NCBI GenBank assembly: GCA_945869845.1
Contig: CAMBRG010000026.1
Span: 1-32,961 of the forward strand
Source: Opitutus sp. GAS368
GTDB lineage: Bacteria > Verrucomicrobiota > Verrucomicrobiia > Opitutales > Opitutaceae
Direction of reading: 5' to 3'
DNA: 32,961 nucleotides
Part shown: positions 1 to 9,100 of the stretch, one piece after another
Layout: each line of letters opens with the position of its first letter
Position numbering within the stretch: position 1 is the stretch's first letter
The notes under the pieces: generated by a model
Seen by the model: only the letters and a program-made list of their open reading frames with translations
The model's database searches: none
What the model was told of the DNA's origin: nothing
Translations under genes and position numbers: made by a program

Positions 1-959
1 CGCTCTGGAAAATCCGCGCCACGCGCTCCGCCGCCGCGGTGGCGAAGGCCGTCGCCAAGCTCCGCGTTTACGCGATCTCCGATCAGGACGATTCCGGTCC
101 GTGGCTGCGCAAGGAATTCCCCGACCTCTTCTACATCGTCAGCCCAGGCTTCAACGGCGGCGGCGCCTACCATCACGCGACCTGGAGCGGTATCAGCGGA
201 GACAATTTCCACGCCCGCTGCGACGGCGCCGATTTTTCGCTCGTCACCAACGAGTGGCTTGACCGCAACATCCGCAAGAAAGGCCCGCTCGGCGCCGAAT
301 ATCCCCATTGGGAATTTCTCATGGAAGGCGACACGCCGTCCTTTCTCGGGTTGATCAACAACGGTCTCAACGTGCCGGAGCGCCCCGACTTCGGCGGCTG
401 GGGTGGCCGCTACGAGCTCTACACGCCGCGCCTCATGAAGTGGCACCTTTACGCCGAGACGCGTCCGATCTACACTGACGCCGACGACGAAGTGCTGGGT
501 CACGATAATCGCTGGCACGACGACAACCACGCCACGATCTGGCGCTGGCGCGAGGCCTACCAAAACGATTTCGCCGCGCGCATGGATTGGACGATCAAAG
601 CCTACAAGGAAGCCAACCATCCGCCGGTGCCGCAGCTCGCGCACGCCGCCCGACTCACCGCGAAGCCCGGCCAGCGCATCGACCTCAGCGCCGAAGGTAC
701 GACCGATCCCGACGGCGACGCGGTCAGCTACGAGTGGTTCTACTACAACGAAGCCGGCACCTTTCCGCTCTCGAGCGCGCGCTCAGGCCAGCCGCTCGAA
801 ATCAAAAACTTTGATCAACCGAAAGCGTGGTTCACCGTGCCGACGACGCGCGTGATGGCCCCCGGCACCGGCGAGATGCACATCATCCTCCGCGTTACCG
901 ATCACGGCATTCCGCGCCTCACGCGCTACCAACGCGTGATCGTGAACGTGGTGCCCTGA
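1..959 (+). CDS. DUF1593 / Sde182-type (nucleoside hydrolase-like) protein, 5' end outside window
   Basis: The open frame runs uninterrupted to the left edge (it reads [20 protein letters not shown] from base 3), so a GTG at 39 is not the true start and the gene begins outside the window. About 319 residues are visible. They match the C-terminal half of the DUF1593 family, whose N-terminal part has a nucleoside-hydrolase-like fold and which includes the cellulose-binding protein Sde182. Supporting features are the motifs [15 protein letters not shown] and [13 protein letters not shown] and many aromatic residues. From about residue 205 of the visible part ([18 protein letters not shown], then [14 protein letters not shown]) there is an Ig/PKD-like beta domain typical of this family's C-terminus. 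Members are usually secreted and linked to plant polysaccharide use, but no reaction is firmly known. It lies 214 bp before a sugar catabolic cluster on the same strand, so a shared role in glycan use is plausible but inferred. Confidence 0.85.
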   Translation, partial: LWKIRATRSAAAVAKAVAKLRVYAISDQDDSGPWLRKEFPDLFYIVSPGFNGGGAYHHATWSGISGDNFHARCDGADFSLVTNEWLDRNIRKKGPLGAEYPHWEFLMEGDTPSFLGLINNGLNVPERPDFGGWGGRYELYTPRLMKWHLYAETRPIYTDADDEVLGHDNRWHDDNHATIWRWREAYQNDFAARMDWTIKAYKEANHPPVPQLAHAARLTAKPGQRIDLSAEGTTDPDGDAVSYEWFYYNEAGTFPLSSARSGQPLEIKNFDQPKAWFTVPTTRVMAPGTGEMHIILRVTDHGIPRLTRYQRVIVNVVP

Positions 960-1173
960 GCCGCTTTCTCCCTGCTCGCGATGCTCCTGTTTTTATCGCT
1001 GGCTGCTTGCCCTCGTTGCCCTGACCTCCTTCCGACCGGTGCCGGCTGAACCTTATTATCCCATCACAAAAGCCTCGTTCGGCGGGAGAATTCCCCGTCT
1101 CATTTTGCTACCATCCATCCCCGCGACGAACTGCTCCTGATTCCCTTTCGTTCCCCGCCTCCATTCTCCTTTT

Positions 1174-2598
1174 ATGTCCACTCCCCGCACCGTCCTCGGT
1201 GTCATTATCGGCAACCGCGATTTCTTCCCCGACAAGCTCGTCGGCGAAGCCCGCGCCGACCTCGTCAAACTGTTCGCCGAACTCGGCGTCGATGCCGTGA
1301 TGCTCGACCCCGCCGAGACCAAACTCGGTGGCGTCGAGACGCACGGCGACGCGCGCAAGTGCTCCGAGCTCTTTAGGAAAAATCGCGATCGCATTTCCGG
1401 CGTGCTCGTGTGTCTGCCGAACTTCGGCGATGAGAAAGGCGTGGCCGACACGCTGAAACTCGCGGGCCTCAACGTCCCCGTTCTCGTGCAGGGTTATCCC
1501 GACGATCTCGACCGCCTCGATGTCATTCGTCGCCGCGACGCCTTCTGCGGCAAAATTTCCGTCTGCAACAATCTCCGCCAAGCCGGGATCGCCTACACGC
1601 TCACGACGAAACACGTCGTGCATCCGCTCGACGCCTCGTTCCGCGCCGACCTGCAAAACTTCATCGCCGTGGCCCGCGTCGTGCAGGGCCTGCGCAAGGT
1701 CCGCATCGGCGCCGTCGGCGCGCGTCCCGGCGCCTTCAACACGGTGCGCTACTCGGAAAAAATCCTCGAGCGCCACGGCATCTCGGTCACCACGGTCGAT
1801 CTCTCCGAAATCCTCGGCGCCGCCGCGAAACTTGGCGAGGCCGACAAGCGCGTCGTCGCCAAAATCGACGAGATCAAAGCCTACGCCAACGCCACCGCCG
1901 TCCCGCCCGCCAAGCTCGTTCAGATGGCGCGTCTCGGTCTCGTGCTCGACGACTTCGTCGCGGCGAACCACCTCGATGCGACCGCGATCCAATGCTGGAC
2001 CTCCGTGCAGGCCAACCACGGCTGCAACGTCTGCACCTCGATGAGCATGATGAGCGAGAATTTCATGCCCAGCGCGTGCGAGGTCGATGTCACCGGCGTA
2101 CTCACAATGTATGCGATGCAGCTCGCGTCCTCGACGCCCAGCGCCCTCGTCGATTGGAACAACAACTACGGCACCGATCCCGACAAGTGCGTGCTCTTCC
2201 ACTGCGGCAATTGGGCGAAGTCTTTTCTGCCCGACATCAAAATCCTCAACGCTCCCATCCTCGGCTCCACGCTCGGCGTCGAGAACACCTGGGGCGCTCT
2301 CGACGGCCGCACGCCCGCCACACCGCTCACCTACGGCCGCATCACGACGGACGACACCGCGGGCAAAATTCGCACCTACGTCGGACAGGGCGAACTGACC
2401 AACGACGAACTTAAAACCTTCGGCAACCGCGCCGTCGCCCGCGTACCGAAGCTCCAGAAACTCATGCACCACGTCTGCCGCGAGGGCTTTGAGCATCACG
2501 TCGTGATGAATTCCTCGCACACCGCCGGGATTCTCGCGGAAGCCTTCGAACGTTACCTCGGCTGGGAAGTTTACCATCACGAAGCCCCGCACGACTAA
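1174..2598 (+). CDS. L-fucose/L-arabinose isomerase family protein (sugar isomerase)
   Basis: The 474-residue cytoplasmic protein belongs to the L-fucose/L-arabinose isomerase superfamily, Mn-dependent aldose-ketose isomerases. The C-terminal catalytic half carries the expected acidic pattern SACEVDVTG (E303, D305) and ALVDWNNNYG (D327), plus a late histidine group EHHVVMNSSH (H441, H442, H449); assigning the metal ligands to E303, D327 and one of these His is inference from the family. The stretch GCNVCTSMSMMSENFMPS before E303 is Cys/Met-rich. The ATG at 1174 has a pyrimidine-rich leader (cctccattctccttttATG) with no Shine-Dalgarno. The stop is one base before the transketolase ATG, so the two are co-transcribed. 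In context it would convert an aldose (possibly D-apiose or another pentose) to the ketose used by the downstream kinase. The exact substrate cannot be read from sequence. Confidence 0.85.
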   Translation: MSTPRTVLGVIIGNRDFFPDKLVGEARADLVKLFAELGVDAVMLDPAETKLGGVETHGDARKCSELFRKNRDRISGVLVCLPNFGDEKGVADTLKLAGLNVPVLVQGYPDDLDRLDVIRRRDAFCGKISVCNNLRQAGIAYTLTTKHVVHPLDASFRADLQNFIAVARVVQGLRKVRIGAVGARPGAFNTVRYSEKILERHGISVTTVDLSEILGAAAKLGEADKRVVAKIDEIKAYANATAVPPAKLVQMARLGLVLDDFVAANHLDATAIQCWTSVQANHGCNVCTSMSMMSENFMPSACEVDVTGVLTMYAMQLASSTPSALVDWNNNYGTDPDKCVLFHCGNWAKSFLPDIKILNAPILGSTLGVENTWGALDGRTPATPLTYGRITTDDTAGKIRTYVGQGELTNDELKTFGNRAVARVPKLQKLMHHVCREGFEHHVVMNSSHTAGILAEAFERYLGWEVYHHEAPHD

Positions 2599-2599
2599 C

Positions 2600-3439
2600 A
2601 TGCCGACCGACCGCGAGCTCGCGCTCAAATCCCTCCACTACCGGCGCAGCGTGCTGCGTTGGATCAAGCATGCCGGGGCCGGCCACACCGGGGGCAGTCT
2701 CTCGTGCGTGGATATTTTAAACGTCCTCTACAACCGCGTCCTCCGGGTCTCGCCGGTGACGTTCACGGACCCGAACCGCGACCGCTACATCCAGAGCAAG
2801 GGACACTCCGTCGAGGCGCTTTTCGTCGTGCTCGCCGACCGGGGGTTTTTCCCCGAGTCGGATCTCGAAACGCTTTGCGGCTATCAATCCGATTACGTCG
2901 GCCACCCGACGCGCCACGTCGCTGGCGTCGAGCAAAACACGGGCGCGCTCGGTCACGGCCTGCCCATCGCCGTCGGCACCGCGCTGGCAAGCAAGCTCGA
3001 CGATGCGGGCTTCCGCGCCTTCACGCTGCTCGGCGACGGTGAACTCGCCGAAGGCTCGAACTGGGAAGGCGCGCTCGCCGGTGCCCATTACAAATTGGAC
3101 AACCTCACCGCCATCATCGATTGCAACACGCTGCAGATCACCGGCCGCACCAAGGACGTGATGAACCACGAACCGCTCGCCGAAAAATGGTCCGCCTTTG
3201 GCTGGGCCGTGCGCACGGTGGACGGTCACGATCTCGCCGCACTCACCGCCGCTTTGGAAAAACCTCTCGAGCCCGGCAAACCGTCCTGCGTCATCGCGCG
3301 CACGATCAAAGGCAAAGGCATCAGTTTTATGGAAGATGTCGGCAAATGGCACCACGGTGTGCCGAGCGACGACGAGTTCACCCGCGCCAACGCCGAGCTC
3401 GACGCTGCGATCGCGAAGCTCTCCGGAGGGGCCGCATGA
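2600..3439 (+). CDS. Transketolase, N-terminal (ThDP-binding) subunit
   Basis: The 279-residue protein is the N-terminal half of a split transketolase (full-length enzymes have about 650 residues). It shows GHTGGSLSCVDIL near residue 28, SKGHSVEAL near 67, GALGHGLPIAVG near 115, and the thiamine diphosphate/Mg motif GDG at 145-147 ending at N176. The ATG follows the isomerase stop after one base and has no clear Shine-Dalgarno, which suggests translational coupling. It overlaps the C-terminal subunit by 4 bp (ATGA). Split transketolases work as alpha2/beta2 complexes moving a two-carbon ketol unit. Next to an isomerase and an FGGY kinase, it resembles subunit A of apulose-4-phosphate transketolase (AptA/AptB), but general pentose-phosphate or sulfosugar transketolases share this architecture. 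Substrate assignment is inference. Confidence 0.9.
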   Translation: MPTDRELALKSLHYRRSVLRWIKHAGAGHTGGSLSCVDILNVLYNRVLRVSPVTFTDPNRDRYIQSKGHSVEALFVVLADRGFFPESDLETLCGYQSDYVGHPTRHVAGVEQNTGALGHGLPIAVGTALASKLDDAGFRAFTLLGDGELAEGSNWEGALAGAHYKLDNLTAIIDCNTLQITGRTKDVMNHEPLAEKWSAFGWAVRTVDGHDLAALTAALEKPLEPGKPSCVIARTIKGKGISFMEDVGKWHHGVPSDDEFTRANAELDAAIAKLSGGAA

Positions 3440-4446
3440 GCGCGCCCGCCCCGTCAATGTATTCTCCGTCGGCGAAAGCGGTCGCGGAAAAACTCGGCCT
3501 GAAAATGGGCCGCGCGAACCTCGAAGAATTTGCCGACACGCTGCTCGCGCTGGCGAAAGCCGACCGCCATATCCTCGCCGTCACCAGCGATTCGCGCGGC
3601 TCCGGCAAGCTCGGGCCGTTCGGCCAGGCGTTGCCCAAGCAGATCGTCGAAGTGGGCATCGCCGAGCAAAACCTCGTCGGCATCGCGGCGGGTCTTGGCT
3701 CCTGCGGAAAAAATGTCTTCGCGGTTTCGCCGGCGTGTTTCCTCACCGCGCGTTCGCTGGAGCAGGTGAAAAACGATATCTGTTACTCCGATCATCCGGT
3801 GACGATTGTCGGCATCAGTTCCGGCGTCAGCTACGGTGCGCTCGGCACGACGCATCATTCGTTGCACGACTTTGCCGTCATGCGCGCGATCAACAATCTC
3901 TCGATTGTCGTCCCCGCGGATAACTTTGAGACCCGCGAGGCCGTAAAAGCCGCCGCCGCGTCGCAGACTCCCGTCTATCTCCGCTTCGGCAAGACCCCGC
4001 TTTATAATCTCCCTGCTGCCGACTCCCGGCCTTTTGCGATGGGCCAAGCGCGGGTGCTGCGCGAGGGATCCGACGTCGCGTTTTTGGCCACGGGTGAAAC
4101 GGTGATCCACGCGTTGCTCGCCGCCGCGCACCTCGAATCGACCGCCGGTTTGAAGTCGCGCGTCGTAAGCCTGCCGACCTTGAAGCCGCTCGACTCCGCC
4201 GCCGTCCTCGCCGCCGCGCGGGAATGCCGGGCCATCATCACGGCGGAAGAGCACATGGTGAACGGCGGTCTCGGTGAAGCCGTGGCGGGCGTCATCGCCC
4301 AAGCCGGTATCGGCACGCGGTTCAAGATCGTCGGGATTCCCGATGAATACACCGCGACGGGCAGTCAGGCGGATATTTTCCGCCACTATGGTCTGACGAT
4401 GGAAGGGCTGGCGGCCACCGCGTTGGAACTGCGGGGACGTACCTGA
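3436..4446 (+). CDS. Transketolase, C-terminal (pyrimidine-binding) subunit
   Basis: The 336-residue partner of the preceding subunit. It contains the pyrimidine-binding domain with the catalytic glutamate in EVGIAEQNLVGIAAGL (E77), a CxS/T-type region and the C-terminal transketolase domain (LPTLKPLDSAAV, EEHMVNGGLGEAVAGV). The start is the ATG at 3436, which shares ATGA with the upstream stop and has a good Shine-Dalgarno (GGAGGGG, 3424-3430), one of the few clear ones in the window. The open frame extends further upstream, but there it reads as an out-of-frame shadow of the N-terminal subunit. A short N-terminal tail (about 25 residues) precedes the conserved fold. The two subunits together make one full transketolase active site. 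The kinase starts 3 bp after the stop. Confidence 0.92.
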   Translation: MSAPAPSMYSPSAKAVAEKLGLKMGRANLEEFADTLLALAKADRHILAVTSDSRGSGKLGPFGQALPKQIVEVGIAEQNLVGIAAGLGSCGKNVFAVSPACFLTARSLEQVKNDICYSDHPVTIVGISSGVSYGALGTTHHSLHDFAVMRAINNLSIVVPADNFETREAVKAAAASQTPVYLRFGKTPLYNLPAADSRPFAMGQARVLREGSDVAFLATGETVIHALLAAAHLESTAGLKSRVVSLPTLKPLDSAAVLAAARECRAIITAEEHMVNGGLGEAVAGVIAQAGIGTRFKIVGIPDEYTATGSQADIFRHYGLTMEGLAATALELRGRT

Positions 4447-4449
4447 GTC

Positions 4450-5931
4450 ATGGCGCTGTTTCTCGCTCTCGATCAAAGCACCTCGGCGACGAAGGCTTTG
4501 CTTTTCGACCTAGAGGGCCGCGCCCTTGACCGCGAGGCGCGGGAGCACCGTCAGCATTATCCGCAGCCGGGTTGGGTCGAACATGACGCGGAGGAAATTT
4601 GGCAAAACTCCCTCGCCGTGCTGGTCGATTTGGTGGGCCGCCACCTCGCCCGGCGCGAGGAGATCGTTTCGCTTAGCCTGAGCAACCAACGCGAAACGAT
4701 CGTCGTTTTTGATCGCGCCACCGGTTGCCCGCTGCATCCGGCACTCGTGTGGCAGGATCGCCGGGGCGATGCACTCTGCGCCGAGCACGCCGCCGCCGGC
4801 CGCGGGCCCTTGGTTCACCGCAAGACCGGACTAAAGATCGACGGCTATTTCTCGGCGTCGAAGTTGCAGTGGCTCGTGCAGCAACGTCCGGATTTGCAGG
4901 CGAAGCTGGCCGACGGTTCCGCGCTCATCGGCACGATCGACACCTACCTTATTTACCGGCTCACCGGCGGAAGTGTTTTTGCGACCGACGCCACCAACGC
5001 CAGCCGCACGTTGCTTTATAACATCACGGATCTGGCCTGGGACGAGGAGCTCTGCGCGTTGTGGGAGGTGCCGCGGTGCGCTTTGGCGGAGGTGCGGGAC
5101 TGCTCCGCGCACTTCGGTGAAACGACGCTGGGCGGCGCGCTCGCGCGGCCGATTGCTCTTTGCGGGGTCATGGGTGACTCGCAGGCCTCTCTCTTCGCCC
5201 AGCGCTGCTTCGCGCCCGGCGCGACCAAAGTGACGTTTGGCACCGGCTCGTCGCTGTTGATGACAATCGGGAGCCAGCCGCGGCTCTCGGACTCGGGCGT
5301 GTTGACGGCGCTGGCGTGGGTCCATGGCGGCGTGCCGACCTACGCGTTTGAAGGGATCATCATTTCATCGGCATCGACGCTCACCTGGTTGCGGGACCAA
5401 ATCGGCCTCGCGCCTGACGTTTCTGCCATCGAGCGGCTCGCGATCGCGGCGGGCGACAACGGCGGGGTTTATCTCGTGCCGGCATTCACCGGTCTCGGTT
5501 TGCCGCATTGGAACTCCGCCGTGCGGGCGGCCATCGTCGGGCTGTCGTCGCACAGCGATCGCCGGCACCTCGCACGCGCGGCCTTCGAGTCGATTGCCTT
5601 TCAGTTGGGCGATGCGCTGGATGCCCTCCGCGCCGAGGCGCGGGTGCAGCACGCCGTGCTCCGGGCCGACGGCGGACCCACGGCCAGCGGGTTTTTGATG
5701 CAGCTGTGCGCCGATATTGCCGGAGTGGAGTTAAGCGTCCCGGATTTGGCGGACTGTTCCCCGTATGGTGCGGTGCTGGCCGGGCAGTTGGGGCAACGCT
5801 GTTACGGTTCGCTGGACGAGATCGTCGCGCTCGGCCGGGCCGAGACTGTTTACCGGCCTGCAATGCCCGCGGAGCACGTCGCGGCGCTCCGGTCCGGGTG
5901 GAATCGCAGCGTGCACCAGATTTCCGGATGA
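4450..5931 (+). CDS. FGGY-family carbohydrate kinase, glycerol-kinase-like
   Basis: The 493-residue kinase is most like glycerol kinase. It has the phosphate-1 motif DQSTSATK (from D8), SNQRETIVVF (R81, E82), GLKIDGYFSASKLQWL, GVMGDSQASLF with the catalytic base D243, and the adenosine motif ADGGPTASGFLMQ. The residues matching E. coli GlpK R83, E84, Y135 and D245 are kept, but the position of F270 (GTGCF) is serine here (GTGSS, S268). That opens the pocket wall and argues for a substrate other than glycerol, such as a ketopentose or branched ketose. The ATG is 3 bp after the transketolase stop, the last gene of the isomerase-transketolase-kinase set. Role: phosphorylates the ketose made by the isomerase so that the transketolase can cleave it. 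Apulose kinase is one candidate; glycerol or another polyol is the alternative. Confidence 0.85.
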   Translation: MALFLALDQSTSATKALLFDLEGRALDREAREHRQHYPQPGWVEHDAEEIWQNSLAVLVDLVGRHLARREEIVSLSLSNQRETIVVFDRATGCPLHPALVWQDRRGDALCAEHAAAGRGPLVHRKTGLKIDGYFSASKLQWLVQQRPDLQAKLADGSALIGTIDTYLIYRLTGGSVFATDATNASRTLLYNITDLAWDEELCALWEVPRCALAEVRDCSAHFGETTLGGALARPIALCGVMGDSQASLFAQRCFAPGATKVTFGTGSSLLMTIGSQPRLSDSGVLTALAWVHGGVPTYAFEGIIISSASTLTWLRDQIGLAPDVSAIERLAIAAGDNGGVYLVPAFTGLGLPHWNSAVRAAIVGLSSHSDRRHLARAAFESIAFQLGDALDALRAEARVQHAVLRADGGPTASGFLMQLCADIAGVELSVPDLADCSPYGAVLAGQLGQRCYGSLDEIVALGRAETVYRPAMPAEHVAALRSGWNRSVHQISG

Positions 5932-6108
5932 ATCGCAACGGCAACGCAACGTTGGGACCGGCGGGCGGGGTGGATAATCTTACGGTCCGGCGCGATTCTT
6001 CTGAAACTTGGGTCTTGCCGCGCGGCGAATCCAGCCGGTGCGGGCCGTCGGTTTGGCTCGGTGGTGGTTTTCGCCTAGCCTTCCTCCGAATTCCTCTCTT
6101 TTTCAGTA

Positions 6109-6126
6109 GAAGGACAGCTGTCCTTC
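6109..6126. promoter_or_regulatory. 18-bp perfect palindrome (operator-like) before the EF-hand TBDR
   Basis: GAAGGACAGCTGTCCTTC is a perfect inverted repeat with no spacer, ending 63 bp before the receptor ATG. A second, 10-bp palindrome CCGAATTCGG lies 8 bp further on (6135-6144). There is no T-run after either, so they do not look like terminators. Perfect 16-20-bp palindromes in this position are typical dimeric repressor sites. The regulator is not identifiable and none is encoded nearby. The rest of 5932-6189 shows no gene and no convincing -35/-10 pair. Confidence 0.5.
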
Positions 6127-6189
6127 ATTATACCCCGAATTCGGTCGAATCCCTGTAGACCTAGGGTCCTGCCAACCTCCCAACCCATC

Positions 6190-9100
6190 ATGAACCTGCC
6201 TCAAACTACAAAACGCCGGCTGCTCCGCTTGATCGGAGTGCCCGTCTGTCTGATCACCCTCCTCGCCCCGTGTGCTCGCGCCCAAGTTGCGCCGGTTGCC
6301 ACCACCGATGCCGGGGTCCTCGCCAAAAATGACGTCAACCGCAACGGCAGACTCGATCCCGAAGAGTTGGCCGCGATGGACGCCGCGCAAAAGTCATCCA
6401 CGCCCGTCCCCGAGCTGGCCCGAAGGCCCGCGGCGGAAGAAACTCTCGTCCTGTCGCCGTTCGAAGTTGTTTCCGAGAACAAGGGTTATTTCTCCGCCAA
6501 CTCGATGTCGGGCACGCGCATGAACTCGAAAATCGAGGACCTCGGCCAGTCGATCACCGTGATGACCAAGGAGCAGATGGTCGACTTCGCGATGCTCGAT
6601 ATCAACGACGTGTTCGATTACATGGCGAGCACCGAGGGTACGGGTTCCTACTCCCAGTTTGATACCGACCGCACGGGTGCCGTCGTCGATCAGGTGAGTC
6701 TGAATCCGAACAACGCCAATCGCGTGCGCGGCATCGGCAACGCCAACATTGCGTTCAACAACATCGCTACGACCGGTCGCGTGCCGGTCGATCCGCTCTG
6801 GATGGACTCCCTCGAGCTGAGCCGCGGGCCAAACGCCAACATCTTCGGCTTGGGCAACGCTTCCGGCACCGTCAACCAAGTGCCGGCGACCGCCAATCTG
6901 ACGCGCGACTTCTCCCGCGTGGAGCTCCGCGGAGACAGCTACGACGGTTGGCGCGTCTCGCTCGATGTGAACCGCAGGATCATGAAGAACAAGCTGTCGG
7001 TGCGGGCGAGCTACGCCAACCAGCACACGGGGTTCATCCGCAAACCCGCGGGCGAAGACGCCCGTCGGCTCAGCTTTCAGGTCAAGTTCCAGCCCTTCAA
7101 AAACACCACGTTGTCGGCTTCCTGGTATGGTTACAAAAACGCGGCGGTGCGGCCAAATTTCACGACTCCCCGCGATCATTTCACGGATTGGCGTAAGGCC
7201 GGCCGGCCGGGTTGGAATCCCGTCACTGGCCTGATCACCCTCGGCAACGGCCAAGTTTACGGCAGCGGCAACGTCCTTGGCTCCACCACGCCTTATACGG
7301 TCGCGCCGACCAACTTCATCACCGGTGGTCCGGAAAATCGCTCGATTTTCCAGATCGGCGCCCCGGGCCAAACGCCTTATTGGGCGATGACGCGTTACAC
7401 CAACGCGACCGCGACCAACGGCACGGCCGTATTTGCGACGACCGATCCGTTTGCGGCCTCCCAAACCGGGATCGGTCTTTTGACCACGGGTGCCTCCGAA
7501 ACCTACACCGCCACGCAGCAGCCCCTTTATAATTCCGTGGCCCGGCCGATCAGCGACCGCTCCATCTACGATTGGAACCGCATCAATCTTGCGGGCAACA
7601 GCAAGGCTTGGGACGACGTTGATACCTATCTCGCCCAGCTCGACCAATTCATCCTCAACACGCCCAAGCATACCTTGGCGGCTCAGGTCACCTTCTTGCG
7701 GGAGGATGCCAAGCGGCTGGAGAATCAACCGATGGGGCCGGCGAGCGTTAACAGCAACGTGGGCCAACTCCAAGTCGACGTGAACCAAGTCAACTTGGAC
7801 GGCTCCCCCAATCCCTACTTTGGCCGGCCCTACCTGAGGAGCAACGAACCCTTCCTCCGCGACCGGCCTTGGTTGTGGGAGACCACCCGCGCCCAGGGCG
7901 TCTATCGGCTCGATTTCTCCCAAGACCGGGGTTGGAGCAGGTGGTTAGGCACGCAGCAGATTCTCGGCTATTACGAGTACAAGGATCAGCAGAATCGCCA
8001 ATACACCTATCGGCATTCTGCGTTGGGCCTCGATAAGGCTTGGCAGCAAAAATACGCCGCCCTCAACACACCCTTGGGCAACCGCACCCAGCAATCCATC
8101 CCTGACCCAAGATATCCGATCGCGCCCGGCAACTATGCCCGGGTGAACGAGCAGTACTACGTCGGCAACACCGTCGGCGGTGGCATTGAATACGCCCCGA
8201 GCTTTTTCCCGGAAGGGGTGAGCGTGCCCTACGTCTGGGGACCTGCCTCGGGCGCGATGATCAGAGACGTGTCGGCCATCGGCTTCACCCCGAGCCCCGA
8301 TGCGGGCGGCGGCGGTGCGAGCGTCCAAACCATCATCAAGACCAAGGGCGGCGTGCTTCAGAGCACTTTCCTCGAGGGCAAACTGGTCGCAACCTTCGGC
8401 CTGCGTGAGGACGCCGTGTTCGACCATAACGCCCCTTTGGCCACGTTGACTCGCGATCTGCGGGCTTATGACTTCGCGGCGTCCGACAAATGGTTGCCCG
8501 GTTGGCGTCAGGCCAAGGGCAAGACGGAGTCTCTCTCGCTCGTGGCCCGTCCGTTCCGGGACCTCGGCTTCCTCAAAACCGCGGTCAATGGCGGCAACGG
8601 GATCAGCCGGTTCATGGCCGAAGCGGTCAGCAGCCTCAGCCTCACCTATAACACCTCGGATAACTTCATCGCGCAGGGTCCGGCCTTCGACCTGTTCCTC
8701 AAGCCGCTGCCCAATCAAACCGGCACGAGCAAGGATATGGGGCTTTGGATGACCATGCTGGATGGGAAACTCTCGGTCCGCTATAATCGGTTTAACACCA
8801 AGCAGCTCAACTTGCGCAATGGCGACATCACCACGATGGCCCAGCGCGTTCTACGGTATGAGGGCTTGGTCGCGACCGATGCCTGGAATCTGCGGACCCA
8901 AACCACCGCGTGGTTGAACGGCCTCGGCACCGGTGGGGTCGCCACCAACGAGCAGATCGCCGCCGCGATCAAGATGCCCGTGGCCCAATATAACGGTTTG
9001 CAGGCCATCGTCGCCAACAACACCTACGCCGCGGTGATGGACGCGGCGTCCAAGGGCGACGAACTCGAGATCAACTTCAACCCCACCAAGAATTGGACCG

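Noticed and set aside
1108-2628. 506-codon open frame antisense to the isomerase
   Set aside because: It mirrors a confidently coding gene on the + strand. High-GC genes often leave the opposite strand open, and its protein has no family features.
1174-5931. Sulfoquinovose transketolase (sulfo-TK) pathway
   Set aside because: The split transketolase and an isomerase would fit, but an FGGY kinase is not part of that route and no sulfo-sugar isomerase, sulfoquinovosidase or exporter is visible.
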